Assembly: GCF_051014685.1 (NCBI RefSeq)
Contig: NC_135053.1
Span: forward strand, 1,736,001-1,800,000
From: Ptiloglossa arizonensis
Lineage: Eukaryota; Arthropoda; Insecta; Hymenoptera; Colletidae
Direction: 5' to 3'
Length of the DNA: 64,000 nt
The notes beneath the pieces were generated by a model. It did no database searches and was not told the DNA's origin. It worked only from the letters and a program-made list of their open reading frames with translations. A program made the position numbers and the translations under genes. Of this stretch, positions 1-14,060 are shown piece after piece (the stretch's first letter is position 1; each line of letters starts with the position of its first letter).

Positions 1-3000
1 TTGAACTCGTGACATTTTGGGTAGCAATTAGACATTACTCGTGAATCTGGTGTTGCGTATCTGGTCACATCGTATATATGAAAAGTGCAAAACTTTGAAC
101 TTTATTTTTTCGATAGTACGTGGCCATAATGTCATAGACTGAGTTGACGCATTAAGATAATACAGAAAGTTTATTCATGAGTCACAAAAGTGAGAAGTGT
201 GAGACATACTGTTATTACCATAATTGTGTTCTTACGTAACTCTATCGCAAACAAGTGTTTATAACCCGGAATGGAAAGAGCTCCGAACATACGACCCTAT
301 GACCTTTTCTATTCTCAATGTATATAGTAGAATGAACTCCAAAAGTTTAACAATTTATTTCAGAAAACTTACATCGAGTCCCCAATTGTAAACAGCCCGT
401 GAGGACTTAGTAGTAAATCACAAACATGATACGTGGTAAATACAAAATCGATTTTCATTTTTTTTCTCATTTATTTAAAATCCTTTACAAATCTATCTCA
501 AAATTACAATCAAAAACAATTTTTTAGACACTTTTTTAAATCCATTTTTCATTCCCCTGGGTGGTTGAATACTTTGTGCGGTAAAGTAATAAACTTTCTG
601 ACATATGTTGTAAAATGAGAAATACCTCGTTTTCACTTTTCGATGTCTCTATCTTTATACGTTTATACACAGAAAAATGAAAATATACAATTGATATAAA
701 ACAGATTGTGCGTATGGTTTCCTTAAAGAAAAAATGTAACTGTAGTTGTTGCATTTGAGAAAAATATGGTCAGAAAATATCGGCAAAACCGTGCAATATT
801 TTCCTCTATCAATTTGTTCTATCATAATTTATTTATTACAAGAGAGCTCTCACTTAACTTTATATCGGTGAACAATAATTAATCATTTTAATAAAGTATT
901 TGTGATAAAAATGCTCATTGATCCAAATGATTATTATTGAGATCGATCAATAATCATAAAATGCATTGGTAATCTGTAATCATTAATGTGTAATTTATAT
1001 GATAATGGTAGAGCACTATATCGTTGATTGAAAGTGCTTTAGCAATAAGCCCTCTGCTCTGGCAGTAATTTAATACCGTAAGCGCTGATTGGTTGATTGA
1101 GTTTGAGGAAAATGCATTATGGTGCGTTTTCTATGGGTTCGTGCATTTACAACGACCTTTTTGCAATAATCATACAATTGTGTCGCTCAGCTCTCGTCAA
1201 AAGATTGTTCTCTTACGCAACGATGACGAACTTACAGAAAAAAATCACATAAATTAAGTACCAGCGAAAATGTTTAAAGTGAGATTTATGCTACAAGTAA
1301 ATGATATATTGTAGTTTTGTTAACATTCCACTTAATTATTACGATAATAAATAATCAAAAGTGTAATTATTTCATGATTAATGATTACTAATTTGATCAT
1401 GGTCGACGATTACATTGCTCTTTAAGTACTTCTCTTATTTAATAATCGCTATAATAGTTATCGATTATTATTCAATAATCATATTCATTTATGAGACACA
1501 GAAGTAACTATTGAAATTGTGAATAATTATTTATAATTATATTTTCCAATAATGTAACAAGGCAAAATGGTCACAAGATTGATAAGTGTTATGGATCAAT
1601 ATCGATGGAAAGTTTTGCTTCTTTAAAAAAAAAATAAATTTTTAGAAGAATAATTTACAGAGTTAAGCTCGATATAATCCGATTTACGACCACGTAATAT
1701 GAATTTACACGATGAAGTATACAACCATGAATATTGATGAATAGAAATCCCTATTACTACCGAACTATTTTGTTTATCTCTATTACCATTTAGACGTGTA
1801 CGTTTATTGAAACGTATTGTTACAAGAGAAACTATAATCCAGATAACCCTCCCGTAAAACGGTTAATTTATATCATGGTATATCAATACCTGCGTGAAAA
1901 GAAACTATATTATACAGTATTTTAAAGCTATATTTACATGATAATGTAAAGATTTCGTTCTGAAAAGAGGTTATTTTTTTAAAGATTTATGATGATTTAC
2001 ACAAGGTACTGATGACATAATGATTAATAAAGAAAAAAATTACGACGACTAAGAAATTTCAAAGACTTTAAACATTCCAAATTTGGATTTGAGTTTCCAA
2101 ATTCGTTACTAGTTATCGTCATCTGTTATTAAAAAATTCTGTTGATTTATTTTCCTTTTTTTTTTTGTATTGTTTCTTTTTCATTTAATATTTATTTTTT
2201 TAACGAGTAGTATAATTCAATTAATCTTAGAGAATACTCGACAATGTATACTCGTATTTTGTTAGTATCCCAGAATTTCTTGATAAGAAGCTAAGCAACT
2301 CTGTAGCTTTTAAATCTTCCACTGTGTAGTTTTCAAAGATCTGTTTAAGATGAATCAAATTTATTTCCTCTTTGAAATCGTTAAAAATTGAATTTGTAGT
2401 TGGTTCGTCTCTTATTTTTTGAAAATTATTGTTTAAAAAAAATTTAAGTTACATTGTTTATAATTTTTGCACAATAGCAACATTTCTACTTTGAAATCTC
2501 TTGTTACCTAAACGACGAGCAATATTTATTATAGTTTTATAAGAGGATTGTCATAATGTTTATATCGCATTTTCAAAATATTTTATTACAAAAGGGTTAC
2601 CTGTAGAGCGTGCCCAATAGATCGTGGTAATTAAAACATGTGAGATTAAATGGAAACAGTGATGAAAAAACTTTTCAGTAATTAGCTTCTTAATCGAATA
2701 TATAATTAACCGATTAATTGTTAGGATTATTACGGATTACATTGACTGGACAATCTCTTTAGAAATCTGATTTTAGATTAGACTTTAGATTACGATGGCC
2801 TTCTTATGGTTTTCTTTTTCAAATTGGACAAATTATACTTTTACAATAAAATTTTTATCGATACTATCATTAAGATGACACAGTTTTTGTTTATATCGTT
2901 CGAAATAATTAATTAAATTTATTATTGGATAAACGTATATTTTGAATGTATAACAAATTTGTATCGTTAGTAAAAGGAGACACATTTAAATTAAAAAACA

Positions 3001-3655
3001 CAAATTTAAATTAAAAAGTTGTTCAACAAGTTAGTTTAATTAGGTATAAAATACTGTAACGAGTTAGTAGTATAAAGGTGACGTTTTGCATTTGATTGAT
3101 CGATGAAATAGATGTAAAGGAAGTGCCACTGAAATAAATGACAATACATGAATAATTGGATAGAATGATGAGTTTGTTTTATCGTTTAATTATTCTGAGG
3201 ATCAATTTGTATTTCTTCTGACATCAAGAGATTGTACTTGACTATGCCCACTGTTATTTCTCAATTCCACTTTTACATGGAAACTATAAAATGTTCTAAA
3301 TTTATGTTACGACCTTAGTCTTTCTTTACAGAAGACTAAAAGTGGATTTCTCTTCGTTTTAAAAAGGCGCTGGACAAACATTAAAGCACAGCAGCACGAA
3401 TGGATCAGTAGAAATTATGCATGGAGCTTACATTGATGCGAACAATAGCGAATTCCAACTTTACTTCAATCGTATAATTACTTTTTGATTTAACAACTTT
3501 GTAGACGCGTGATGAATTAAACAGTATGAACTGCGGTACAATTTTAAAAACTTCAGTTATGGTACGTTTTATTATTTTACACATATTTGTCTAAAAGGAT
3601 ACACTATAATACTATTTAAACGTAGTTGCTATATATGTTTTCAAAAGTATAGAGA
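1..3655. other. AT-rich non-coding stretch
   Basis: No supported gene. Short frames up to about 70 codons are of chance length for this composition. The only internal structure noted is an 18-20 base duplication (ACACAAATTTAAATTAAAAA) at about 2980-3017. Confidence 0.6.
2980..3017 (+). repeat. Two-copy AT-rich duplication
   Basis: Two adjacent copies of a unit close to ACACAAATTTAAATTAAAAA, differing by a short indel. Likely a local slippage product. Confidence 0.7.
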
Positions 3656-3703
3656 GTGCTTCCAAACTTAGAATCAGCATTATGTTTCTAAGTTTGGAAG
3701 CAC
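3656..3703. repeat. Perfect 18-bp-arm hairpin
   Basis: Left arm GTGCTTCCAAACTTAGAA (3656-3673) is exactly complementary to the right arm at 3686-3703, with a 12-base loop. Pairing stops at both outer ends. The stem is short for an animal pre-miRNA, which usually has 22 bp or more with bulges. It may be a tiny palindromic element or a local inversion-duplication. Confidence 0.9.
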
Positions 3704-4970
3704 AGCTTTTAGAAAATTGAAAATGAATCATTCTATGAAGACTTCATAGTTAGAACAAATTCTTACAGACCTTGTGCAATTAACAGAGAAAAAATTGTCA
3801 TTTTCAACATTAAATATTAAAAAATAAAAAGCGACAACACCTTCGGGAAGGGAATTAACTAAGAATAAGAAGTTACGTGTAATATAAATAATAAAATTGA
3901 TTTAATGTTATTTTTTTTTTTGTATGTATCATAGGTAAAGTGCGAGAAATAATTTTTATCCGAGTTTTCAGAACACTTGATTAAATTATTTGTTAAAGAT
4001 AATGTATTCAAGAATTTGTAGAAGTAAATTTTTTATAGAAAAGTAAAATAGCATAAGATGGCTTAATTGTAATTTAGGGTGAAAATTGTACAACGATGTA
4101 TAGTAAAAATTTCTTTTTTGTACTAAGAATGTATACTTTCGAACTAGAAAGATAATCTCGGATTTAGGTGACTCTAGTACCATCTGTAAGGGGAATGTGG
4201 ACATTGTCGTGTAACTTTTGCTTAGACTCAGACCTCTAGTGGCTTTCTAAACCGTCTGACCCAATACTGTCTTCAGTTTCTTCCAGAGATTAACTTCTCA
4301 GTTTCGAACAATATTTCTTAACTTTTTCAACACGTAGAATCGTTTAAATAATTCTAAATAATACTTGTGTATATAATTTTAAGATACCTTACAAAGAAGT
4401 TGTCAAGCTTCACACTTAGAATTTTGTTTTCATCGTTTAAAAATTATTTTCTAAACATACTTATAATATGTTCAAAAAATATTAATTTCTCTAGTCATCA
4501 TTTTATTCGTGGAATGTTATTATAGTACAAGTAACAAATAAAGTATGTGAAAATTGTTTTGTCTAAAATAACGTTAATGCAAGGTTTCGGTGCGAAAACA
4601 CATGTTGAATGACGCGGAAAATCGGGCTATATTTATTCTCGTGCTCGCATATGGATTGCGCTTAGATTAGCGCGAACAAAACTTTATTGCCAAAATCTTC
4701 CTATACGGTTCCATACTTCTTAGCTTTATTCCGCGAATTCTATCTTGTTTTTATATACAAAATAACTCGATTACTCTGTTATTCAATTTTTAAATTTAAT
4801 CAAGTAAGTTAACAGAATTTCAATGCGTCTGCAATGCAGTTATGTATCATATATCGTTACGTTTATTTAAAAAATATTTCTCCTGTGGAACACGTGTCAC
4901 CTCTAAAATATGTTTGTTAGTATTAACAGGATTTAGTTAAAGCTGAAATCAGTGGTTGAAACAGTTATGG

Positions 4971-5058
4971 AACTCTTTTAATAGGTTCCAATTAAACCGT
5001 TGAATGAAACTTTTTTAATAGGTTCCAATTAAACAGTTTGAATGAAACTTTTTTAGAA
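4971..5058 (+). repeat. 36-38-bp tandem repeat, 2.4 copies
   Basis: Units at 4971-5006 and 5007-5044 share AATAGGTTCCAATTAAAC and GAATGAAAC. A third partial unit begins at 5045 and diverges after the T-run. Confidence 0.85.
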
Positions 5059-6125
5059 AAAGTTCTCAGACTATAAGTTCCGGCGAGAGCAGATAAATAG
5101 AAGTTCTTAAAAATAAAAAATTTTAAGTCGAGTAGAATTTATAAAAAATAAAAATAAAAGTTTTTGTGTAGCAACAACAGATATTTTGTTTATCGATACC
5201 AAAACGTTCTCAACCCATACACTTTATAATGTTACGTGTACGATACGATGTACTCGCTGCGTCATGACCATCATCGTGGTTTGCTTCCTTTGCAATAAAA
5301 GTTCTGAAATAACTGTTTCCATGAAACTTTTATTATACAAATTTCAGAATATCCGTTCCACAAGAACGGTTTTAAAAAAAGTTTCTAACGACAAGTGTAA
5401 TATGTTTTCCACATAAATACAACACGCGCAAGATATTTTTTTGACAAAAAATGTAAATTCTAATAGTAGTAATTCATATTAAAAAAATAATTCCTTCCGA
5501 TACCTGGTTGAAATTTTAACACTTTAACGAAGTTCAAACTATTTATGAGAATAACACTATCAAAGTTAAAATGTGAAATTTAATATAATGAAAATACTAA
5601 TGTACGTCCTGTCATAATTTAAATGAATTTTTTTTTATATTCGGAAATTGTTCGTCCATCCATCGAATTTCCAGCGTTAATATACTTTTTTCAGTGAGTT
5701 TCGATTAAATTCTCCCGGGAACATGTCTTTTTGTCCCTGGAATTCGCAGAACGATCCTCCGCTCAGGATTATTAATTTTTTATTTGTGGTCATCCGTCAT
5801 TTTAGGGGAGGAGAGTTCTTTTTTTTCGAACTTTCGCGGATTCACTGTTTCGGACAAAGTCTTTTTCAAATTAGTACGATAAATTGAATAATAATAAATA
5901 CGCGGAAAAAGTAGAAAATACACCTGAGCAATAATGTCTTTTCAAAGTATTAAAGTTCAATTCGAGAGAATCATGATGTGTTACAAGGTTGGTATCGGAT
6001 TGACTTTCCTTAAAAATGTTTGTACTTTTTACTAACACTTTCTTATGTGAAATTGAAATATTGTTGCAACGTGAGACTTTTATTAATCGATTAAAGTCCA
6101 TTTACGATCGTCTTTCAGAAATTTA

Positions 6126-6213
6126 TAATACATTTTATTATATATAATATTATATATAATATTTATTATATACAATATTTATTATATATAATATTATATA
6201 TAAATTATATATA
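6126..6213. repeat. AT-only simple repeat
   Basis: Irregular TATATAATATT / TTATTATATA runs with almost no G or C. Self-complementary in several registers. Confidence 0.85.
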
Positions 6214-6590
6214 ATTGATAATCTGTCTTTCCTTACGACTCTACATTTCTTAACCGAAAGAGTATGGCGTTAATGTTGCATATAGTCAAATTAAATACAG
6301 TTTAAGCAATTAACGAATAAAATTTCATTCAATGTTTTCTTCATCAGAATGAATAAAGACAATTTTTATATAACTTTTTTATATAAAATTTAATACTTCA
6401 CTTAAAGTTATGTAAAATATTTTAAAAATACAAAAGAAAATACAAATACCTATAAAGAGTAGGTATCGTTACCGATTATCCAATTTTGCTTAAAACTTAA
6501 TCAGGTTTGGATATCAGAATATAAAATTTAAATATAAAGATTCATTGAAATTCATTTAACCGTTTAGGCGCAATCGTGGTCACAGGCATA

Positions 6591-6610
6591 TTACGTACAT
6601 CTGTACGTAA
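6591..6610. repeat. 20-bp palindrome with 9-bp arms
   Basis: TTACGTACA, two central bases, then TGTACGTAA. Possibly a dimeric transcription-factor site; otherwise chance. Confidence 0.7.
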
Positions 6611-7349
6611 CAACTTTTTCTTAATAGACAAAAGAATTTTAACAAAACTTTTTCTAAATTTTTTTCCGATTATAATCCTTCCTTCGTTGCCGAGTTACAG
6701 TCTTCCAAAGTTTCATAACGAAGACTATGCTTCGGACGCAATATCAACTATAGCATCTAAATATAACTGTAATCAGCTCGAACATGATAACATAACTTGA
6801 ACAATTATAGTTAAGCACCGAACTGCAATATGAATGACAGTCTTAGTTTGCGATTAGTCTCTGTCTCATGGTACGTCGTTCATCTAACGTTGAAATGGCA
6901 GATATCCATTTCACTTATAGACGAACGAATGAGAATAGCACAGAGAGCCATTACCTTCATTGAATTACGTCCATTGATATTAGGACTAATTGCAAACTAA
7001 TACCGTCGTCTTTGCCACTACGAGGTAGTTAACTATAATTATTTACATCGTGTTATCGTGTTCGAGCTCACTAGAGTCATGTTTCTAACACTCGATAAAT
7101 CCAATACTCCGAAACAATCGTAACTCGAAATCAAAGCATTTGGGCACCTATGTATTATAAGTGTGCAGTGTACGTTCGATCAATATACCCCTAGAGTTTC
7201 ACTCCTTTTCACTCCTTATTTTACGAACATTCTGTATATTCTGAAAGTTTCATAATTCGTCGAATGTCAAATTCATCGATAGTTGCGCAATCAACACAGG
7301 AGACTTCTTAAACTTTGTTTCCAGGTTATCTTACCTTTGGCGATCTCTC

Positions 7350-7970
7350 CAATGATTGGAGCAACAGTTTACAACTGCCTCTGTCTTTCTCAAGGCTTTA
7401 CGTTCCTCTCAGGCACGCGACGATAGCGCGAAAGTTTTCAACACTTGTGTTCAATCCTTCTTGTCAGCCGATCGTTTGATAGTTTACGAAAAGCCTCGTG
7501 TGAATATACCACACTCGCTAGCAGACAAGTCGAATCGATGTCTGTACGCAAAGCATCGCTTGTTGCGCACTATAGACCTAATTTTCGCTACACGAGGCTC
7601 CCGATGACCGAACGTGATCGGGAGGTCGAGTGCTGTTGACTCGACGAAGCATTCCTAACGTCTGGATAACACTTCACGACACCCCTTAATCTCGTAGTTT
7701 GTGTTCGTAATTGTCCGTGGTAGCATCTCGTACCGAGGTAGAAAAGGTTTAACATCGATACACCGGATTATTACGGTAATGCCCGTTTTCAAGCGACGAA
7801 ACGATTTCTATCTTTAACCGAGGCTCAGTCGCGCGTATATCGTTCGATAATGAAAGTGAGCGAGACACACCGAGAGTGAATGCCAGATAGAGTAACGCGA
7901 GTCTCGCATTACATACGCTCGCTAGACAAAGCTTCAAAGCGATATTTGTGCAAACCGCTAATGCGAACAA
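7350..7970. other. G+C-richer island
   Basis: Locally more CG-rich than its surroundings. Open frames occur on both strands (83 codons from 7356 on +, 73 codons at 7749-7970 on -), none recognisable. A small hairpin, CTCCCGAT...ATCGGGAG, lies near 7590-7625. Candidate regulatory element or exon of an unknown transcript; I cannot support a coding call. Confidence 0.3.
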
Positions 7971-9209
7971 AAATTTGTATATTTTTTATACATTTGTGAT
8001 AGTATTATCGATGGACTGGCGTAGTCTCCTCGGTGAAAATGAATTCAAATTGCATCTCGTTCGAATTATTTTTAGTTTTACGTTACTCGAATCTTTTTTG
8101 GGAACCTTTAAACACATGTAAATAAAAATAATCCGAGTAGAGTCGTGTTTGGATTTATCTTTGTCCGAAGAAGCTCATCAATTTATTGGTAATGCTCTCA
8201 TGAAAATATATTGACAAATATATCGATTTTAATTTTTTAATAACGAGTTACATAAACTGAAATATTGATTTATTATTGTAACTGTTATCGTTGATGGTTT
8301 GAATGTAACTTATTGATTTGGCAATAAATATCTAACCAATTTTAATTCAATCGGTTAATTCAAATATCTTTTCGATTTGAAGACAAGAACGGTCACTATA
8401 TTTAGATGATCAAACATATGTGTTTAGAGGAAAATCAACTAACGAGAATTCTCGGATAAAGGAAACTTCTTCCGCATACGTTTCTGATAGATGGCTTTAC
8501 TGGTTGTATAATGTATGTATAATTAGTAGTCGTTTTGGCAGTCGGTTATAAACGAAAATTGGATTTTCCAGAGAAATTCGAGTCAGTTTCATTGCTCAAT
8601 TGTCACTAAATAAGATTCGAACGTAAATGAAGAAACGTACTGACATTTAATAAAACTTTTTTTTAAAAGAAATACCGATGACTTCGAAATATCGAAAAAG
8701 AAATGGTTCAACATTGTTCCGAGCAGTTCTTTTATACATTCATAAATAACAGGGGAATTTAAAATATTTAAATACTTCTTCCTGCGTATCTGACAATAGA
8801 ATAATACTAAAACATACATTTTTTAATTCTCCTTATGTGTAACAGCTTTCCCTGTATCACATAATGTAATGAATTTTTGAAATTTATTTGCATTTAATAT
8901 TACAAATTACTTCGTCGGCAAGTTACACGATCTAAAATAAGTAATACAAGTACACGTAACATAAAATTTAAATTATTCGATTAAATTCATTATTAGAAAT
9001 AAAAAATAATAAATTTATCTAGTCCGTTGTTCATTTATTGGTACATTGTTGGACAAAAAATTACTTGTCCTATTTTCTGGAACACACGTTACTCAGATAA
9101 CTAGTCACTGCATAATAATAATACTATTTTTGAATCTTTTCAAGAGTTTACCTTGTTTATAAACACAAATATTAAAAATTGGTATACGTCCAAGGATTAT
9201 AATCGATGG

Positions 9210-9243
9210 GATCGCAATGTTTCAGTGATGTTTCATTGCGATC
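9210..9243. repeat. Perfect 10-bp-arm hairpin
   Basis: GATCGCAATG at 9210-9219 pairs with CATTGCGATC at 9234-9243 across a 14-base loop. Confidence 0.85.
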
Positions 9244-9531
9244 AAGGTTGTTGTATTAAATTTTACACGTATAGATTCATTATCTTACACACGTCCGATT
9301 CAAATAAATCCCGGGAAATACACTAGGGCCAACAAAATTGAATCAAGAGTATAATCTGTATAATTAAATTTTGTTCATGGGAGAGAGGGAACATGGTAGT
9401 GCACGTCGTTGTTGCGAGTTGACGTGATTGCGTTTGTGCAGTCGCTTGTTGCACGTCATGGTTTGACGGATGCGTCGAACCTGAAAATTTTTCCTGACGC
9501 GTGTTAATGGAATCTCGTTTTCCCTGTCAAG

Positions 9532-9570
9532 TACAGGGTGTCTCGCTGCGAATAAATGTTGTCGGGTTTT
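9532..9570 (+). mobile_element. Isolated CAGGGTGTCTCG-type end
   Basis: TA followed by CAGGGTGTCTCG, identical over the first 12 bases to both ends of the element at 18751-19365. No matching opposite end is seen nearby, so this is a solo or truncated end. Confidence 0.4.
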
Positions 9571-11408
9571 AAATTCTGATTACAACAATCGTGTTTTCAT
9601 TTGACAGGTTACGTCGAACCGTTTTAACGGACAAATTGTTCTTTGCACAACGTAACTTCTTGTTACGCATCCGTCGGAATTTTATTTTCTATTATTTGTT
9701 TGTTTAAGCGAAGTCATGGTTTAGTGGGTTGCTTTGCTCACCAAAGAGTACTTTGAGCGTAAAAATAAAATTATTTCCCGTGTGTTTGATTCAACGCAGC
9801 TGTGTTAGATCGCGTAAATAGTTTCTTCGAAGCAACGTATATGTAGATTACCGTCTATTTCTTACTTTTTGTAATATTCGAAGTTGTTTGAAAAGAATGA
9901 TGATTCAGAGGTTTGGTCTCGTTTGTTTTTTCCTGTCAAATTTGAGATATAATACAACATCTAACTGTGTGTGTAGCTTATTGTATCCTCTATCTGTAGA
10001 GGGCACAAATGAGTTTTGAACAAATATTAGAGTGTTTAAAGAATTCACTGTTAAAATATTTTTTTGCACTCGATGATCAAGAACATGTTGACTCTGATTA
10101 TGTTTTTCTTAGATTAAATGGATCGGTGAGTCACTTAAAGACGATCGTGTTTTTAAATCAGTTCAAAAATAGAATGTTTACAGAATTTCAAATGTACAAA
10201 ATAGATATAGCAACACGTATAAAACTTTACAATTATTTATTTCATCGTTAAATATGATAATTATTCGAATAGATCGAATGAAAATCGATGGATTCAAAAC
10301 ATTCATACAAATTTATTAATTTTTTCTGTTATTTCAAACACTTCAGATTGAAGTATATTCAAAGAAAATTCGCAATTTCCGTACTTAAAAGTAAACAACA
10401 TATGAAAAATTGTAGTTAAAATAAAAAATGTATTTCGTTAATCAACGTGACTGTTTTCAACTTCGAAAAGAAAAATGTAAAGTTAATTCAGATCAATTTA
10501 CCAGTTAGCGAAAGTCGTGAGCTTCGAATCGTTCCTTTTATTTCTTTTTCCAAAATAATCAGTTTTATCGATTTGCGCGACTCCAATTAATTTTCCGGCT
10601 GCATGTTTTACTTCAGTTAGACTTTACAAAAAAAAGAACAGGGAAACTTATGCAAACACTTATCGATCGAAAAGTTTTAAGTCGGACACTTTTCAATTCA
10701 AAGAAACAGAAACTACAGCAATACATCGAAGGTTATAAATAAATAATTAATAAAAAACTTAAAGTGAATGCAGGTTGTTACAAAAAGTCAATTATAATTT
10801 TTTTGTCATCAAGAAATACATGAATTCAAGTAGTTTTCAAGAGGTCTTAAATCTTTGATTTCGGACCAACACATTTGTGACAACAAAAAAATAATAATAT
10901 AAATCGAATAAATTTTTCTCAACTTTTCTACTGTTCCATATTTTCGTAGCGAAGAGTATAAATATATTTTAGCTATTGTAGAGAGAAAGGCAGATTAGTC
11001 TTGGAAGGAAATGCGAGTCGCATTGGGTCAGCCATTTTAGTCAGTCCTTGTCAAGCTGTGTCTAACAATAAGCAAACATTACTCTACACTGTCCGCATTC
11101 CCCTTATTTATGATAACACATTCCCCAGAGCTCCGGAATGATCTTTCATTCTCCCTGCAATACATTTATCAACTCTAAAATAATACGACGTCTGTCCAAG
11201 AAATTCCTGAACATATATTATATTATACTATGCGACAGAGAATCATCTTTGCACACGTGGCACTCAATTGGAGCCTACTTTACTATAAAAGATGGCAGCA
11301 CCTGCGTCGTTATATTTTACTTAAGCCTTGTACTATATCGGCAACTATGTCTGCTTGTATATGAAGTAGGTTTTGAAATTTTTCGTAGCAGCTGATTATA
11401 CATATTTT

Positions 11409-11444
11409 GTGTGCGTGCGTGCGTGCGGGCGTGTGTGTGTGTGT
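11409..11444 (+). repeat. TG/TGCG microsatellite
   Basis: GTGC-GTGC-type tetramers pass into a (GT)n run. Confidence 0.95.
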
Positions 11445-12227
11445 ACGAGTGTTAAATACTGAATAAAGTTTTCTTTTCATAAAAGTGTACCTATGGATCT
11501 GTTTAATTTTAATTAATTATTGAAACTTAAATTGAATATCAAATGTATTCTAGGGAGAAAAAAGGTCAATTCTGGAAAAAATGTCGAGCGTATTGGACGC
11601 GTAATGTTAATTATTGTGTTAATTAATGTTAATTATGTAAATACAGTGTTCTATTTTTAAGCTGTAATTCAAAGTTAAGTCGCATTGTGACCATACAGTA
11701 TTCAATGAAATTCTAGGCTGCAAAGTTCAAATTGCCTTACTTATTTTAGCTAATACTCCGTATTAAATAAAACGCATTATATTCGCGGAACAATATGTCA
11801 CAACGGTTGTTACTGTCATACGGAACTCAAAATTACGCGAGCGTAATCTCTAGCTGGAAGGTATTGTGAAATGTCATAACCAGAATTTCAGAACCCTTTG
11901 TAAACGCTGCTTATCCCTGAATACGTGTCGCGATGAATGGCTTCGTTTTCCGTTACGGGGCTTTGCGGTCGAGCGATATCGGTAATCTGTCGTCTAGTCC
12001 TGTTTTAATTGTTAATTAAATTAGGAGCTCGGTTGAATATTCTTTCGATAACGAATGGCTGAATACTTTATCGGTTTCGACAATCGTTGTGGTTGTTGAG
12101 TACTTCTATAGCAAAGCTGAGAAAATTTCATTTAAAATGAAAATAAGAAATAATTATTTGACGTAGTATTTCGGTTTGTTATTTCCCGCAACAATATTTG
12201 GAAATGAGCAAAATATCGATTTATTTA

Positions 12228-12339
12228 AAATAACAGGTATTTTGAATGAACTTTGAAATAACTGGTATTTCAAATAAACTTTGCAATAATAGATGTTTCA
12301 AAGAAGCTTTAAAATAGCAGATACTTCGAAGCAGCTTTG
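12228..12339 (+). repeat. 28-bp minisatellite, four units
   Basis: Four exact-length 28-base units start at 12228, 12256, 12284 and 12312. The shared skeleton is AAATAAYAGRTATTTC followed by AA and CTTTG. Units diverge progressively with no length change. Confidence 0.85.
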
Positions 12340-14060
12340 AAATAATAGTGTTATCGTTTAAGTAACTAATGAATATTTATGAGGCTGTTTAAAATTGTAT
12401 TCACTTCGTAATCTTTTAACGAAGTATATGATATTTTCGTTTGGTTCTCAGCTATAGAATATACCGAGAAAGTTATACACACTTATATTTTTTATTTATA
12501 TAAATTATTACCACATCACGTATTTGAGGTTATAAATACGTATGATGGACGATGAATATGCAAAAGTATATTTTGTAACATTAATTTCTTTTTTCTCTTT
12601 AAATTATTATCATTTCGTTATATAATATTAACGATGCAAAGAAATTTGTAGTTTCACGTTACATTTTCACAGCACGTCCATTATTTCCGAGAGTATCTCT
12701 TTATTTAATTATTCCAAACACAAAATTATTATTTTTAATGACATTACGTAAAATAATATAACACGTTATTTGAAATAATATTTCAGATAATGTTATTTTA
12801 AAAGTTTCCACATCTGTTCTATAGAGTGACATGATTTATAGCATATAACTATAATATTGACAATTTCTAATGTTTCGATTACATTTTATTACTACGTGTT
12901 TCGATATCCAAGAAATAAAAGGCATCGAAAATGTGGAATGAAATTCATAATTCTGTGTAAGTTGTACACACAAAAAACTTACTATTATTAATGGAAAAAT
13001 TAACGAGTATCCCTATATCTTGACGTGCTGAAAGTTAAGCTCATTGGATCAACGAAGAAAATACTTTCAACAAAATACTTAACTTTTGTTATTTACAATC
13101 AGTGCATTCCAGATATTGAAAATGTACTAAATTACTGTGGTGAATACGATACAACTCTAAAGTTTCATGTCGAGTCATTGGTTCGCAGTTATACGAACTT
13201 TTTCTTTCGAATTACTAAAGTTTCCACCTTTTTGCAATAAATTATAAACTTGAGTCGGTGCCATCTTTCCGCTAGGAGAATTTTGAATATCCAAGAAAGA
13301 AAATGGTGAATGTTTTAGGGCTTTAAGGAACCTAGAAGAATATCTCGGATATCAGGTAGTTCGTAATTTGAAGATGTTTACGCGATTCTTTTCTCAGAGA
13401 GCATCACCTTCGTAGTTCGTGATTTAAAAAGTTGACGATAAATTCAGAATCATTTTTTGTCATCCATTGAGTTCAATTTTGCAAATCTTTTGCATCGAAT
13501 CATTCGGCGCTACGTGATCTCTGTTCATTTCCAAATGTGGCTCTGTCGGTGAATAGGTTCACTTTCTGGCCATAAAGCCGATTTCTCGCTAGTACGATGT
13601 CGGTAATCTCCATTCTGTAAGTTTGGTTTAATCTTTAATTACATAGCGAGGCAACAGAGGCCCGTTGTACGAAGAACAGACAATGAAGATAACAGTACAA
13701 TATACTTAAAGTCCATTCAGCGCGAGAAGATCCATTCAAATACATCGTCGTCTATAATTTCTATCGACTAATGACGATGTTCAGATCTGACAATGAATGC
13801 TTGCTTGCTTGCTGGTAGCTGCTAATAACTAGACTGCGTATTTTATGGATTTATGGTGTGTGCTAATTAGGAAGACACGTAGCAAATGTATACAGAATAT
13901 AATTTGCAAATTAATATAATAATTAAGATTGTAGATTTTATAGATTTACGGAGTACGATAGCACGAAAAACATAAAATAGTATAACGATATTGATAAATA
14001 TGAATATAAATGACTATAACGCTTGTTTAATTTTTTAATAATAAAAACTATATCAAAGAT

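Larger units (their letters stand above)
3704..7345. other. AT-rich non-coding stretch with small repeats
   Basis: No supported gene. It holds a two-and-a-half-copy repeat at 4971-5058, an AT-only microsatellite-like run at 6126-6213 and a short palindrome at 6591-6610. Frames of about 70-76 codons are scattered and without features. Confidence 0.55.
7971..11408. other. AT-rich non-coding stretch
   Basis: No supported gene. It holds a 10-bp-arm hairpin (9210-9243) and one isolated CAGGGTGTCTCG end (9534). Frames of about 75-85 codons at 8589, 10009 and 11138 are without features. Confidence 0.55.

Noticed and set aside
3656..3703. Candidate pre-miRNA
   Set aside because: The stem is only 18 bp with no lower stem and matches no insect miRNA that I recognise.
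4228..4245. CCTCTAGTGGC, part of a CTCF-type motif
   Set aside because: Lacks the GCGC part of the motif; a partial match of this length is expected by chance in 64 kb.
13799..13815. Short TTGC tetramer run as a CRISPR-like or regulatory array
   Set aside because: Simple slippage microsatellite of about four units.
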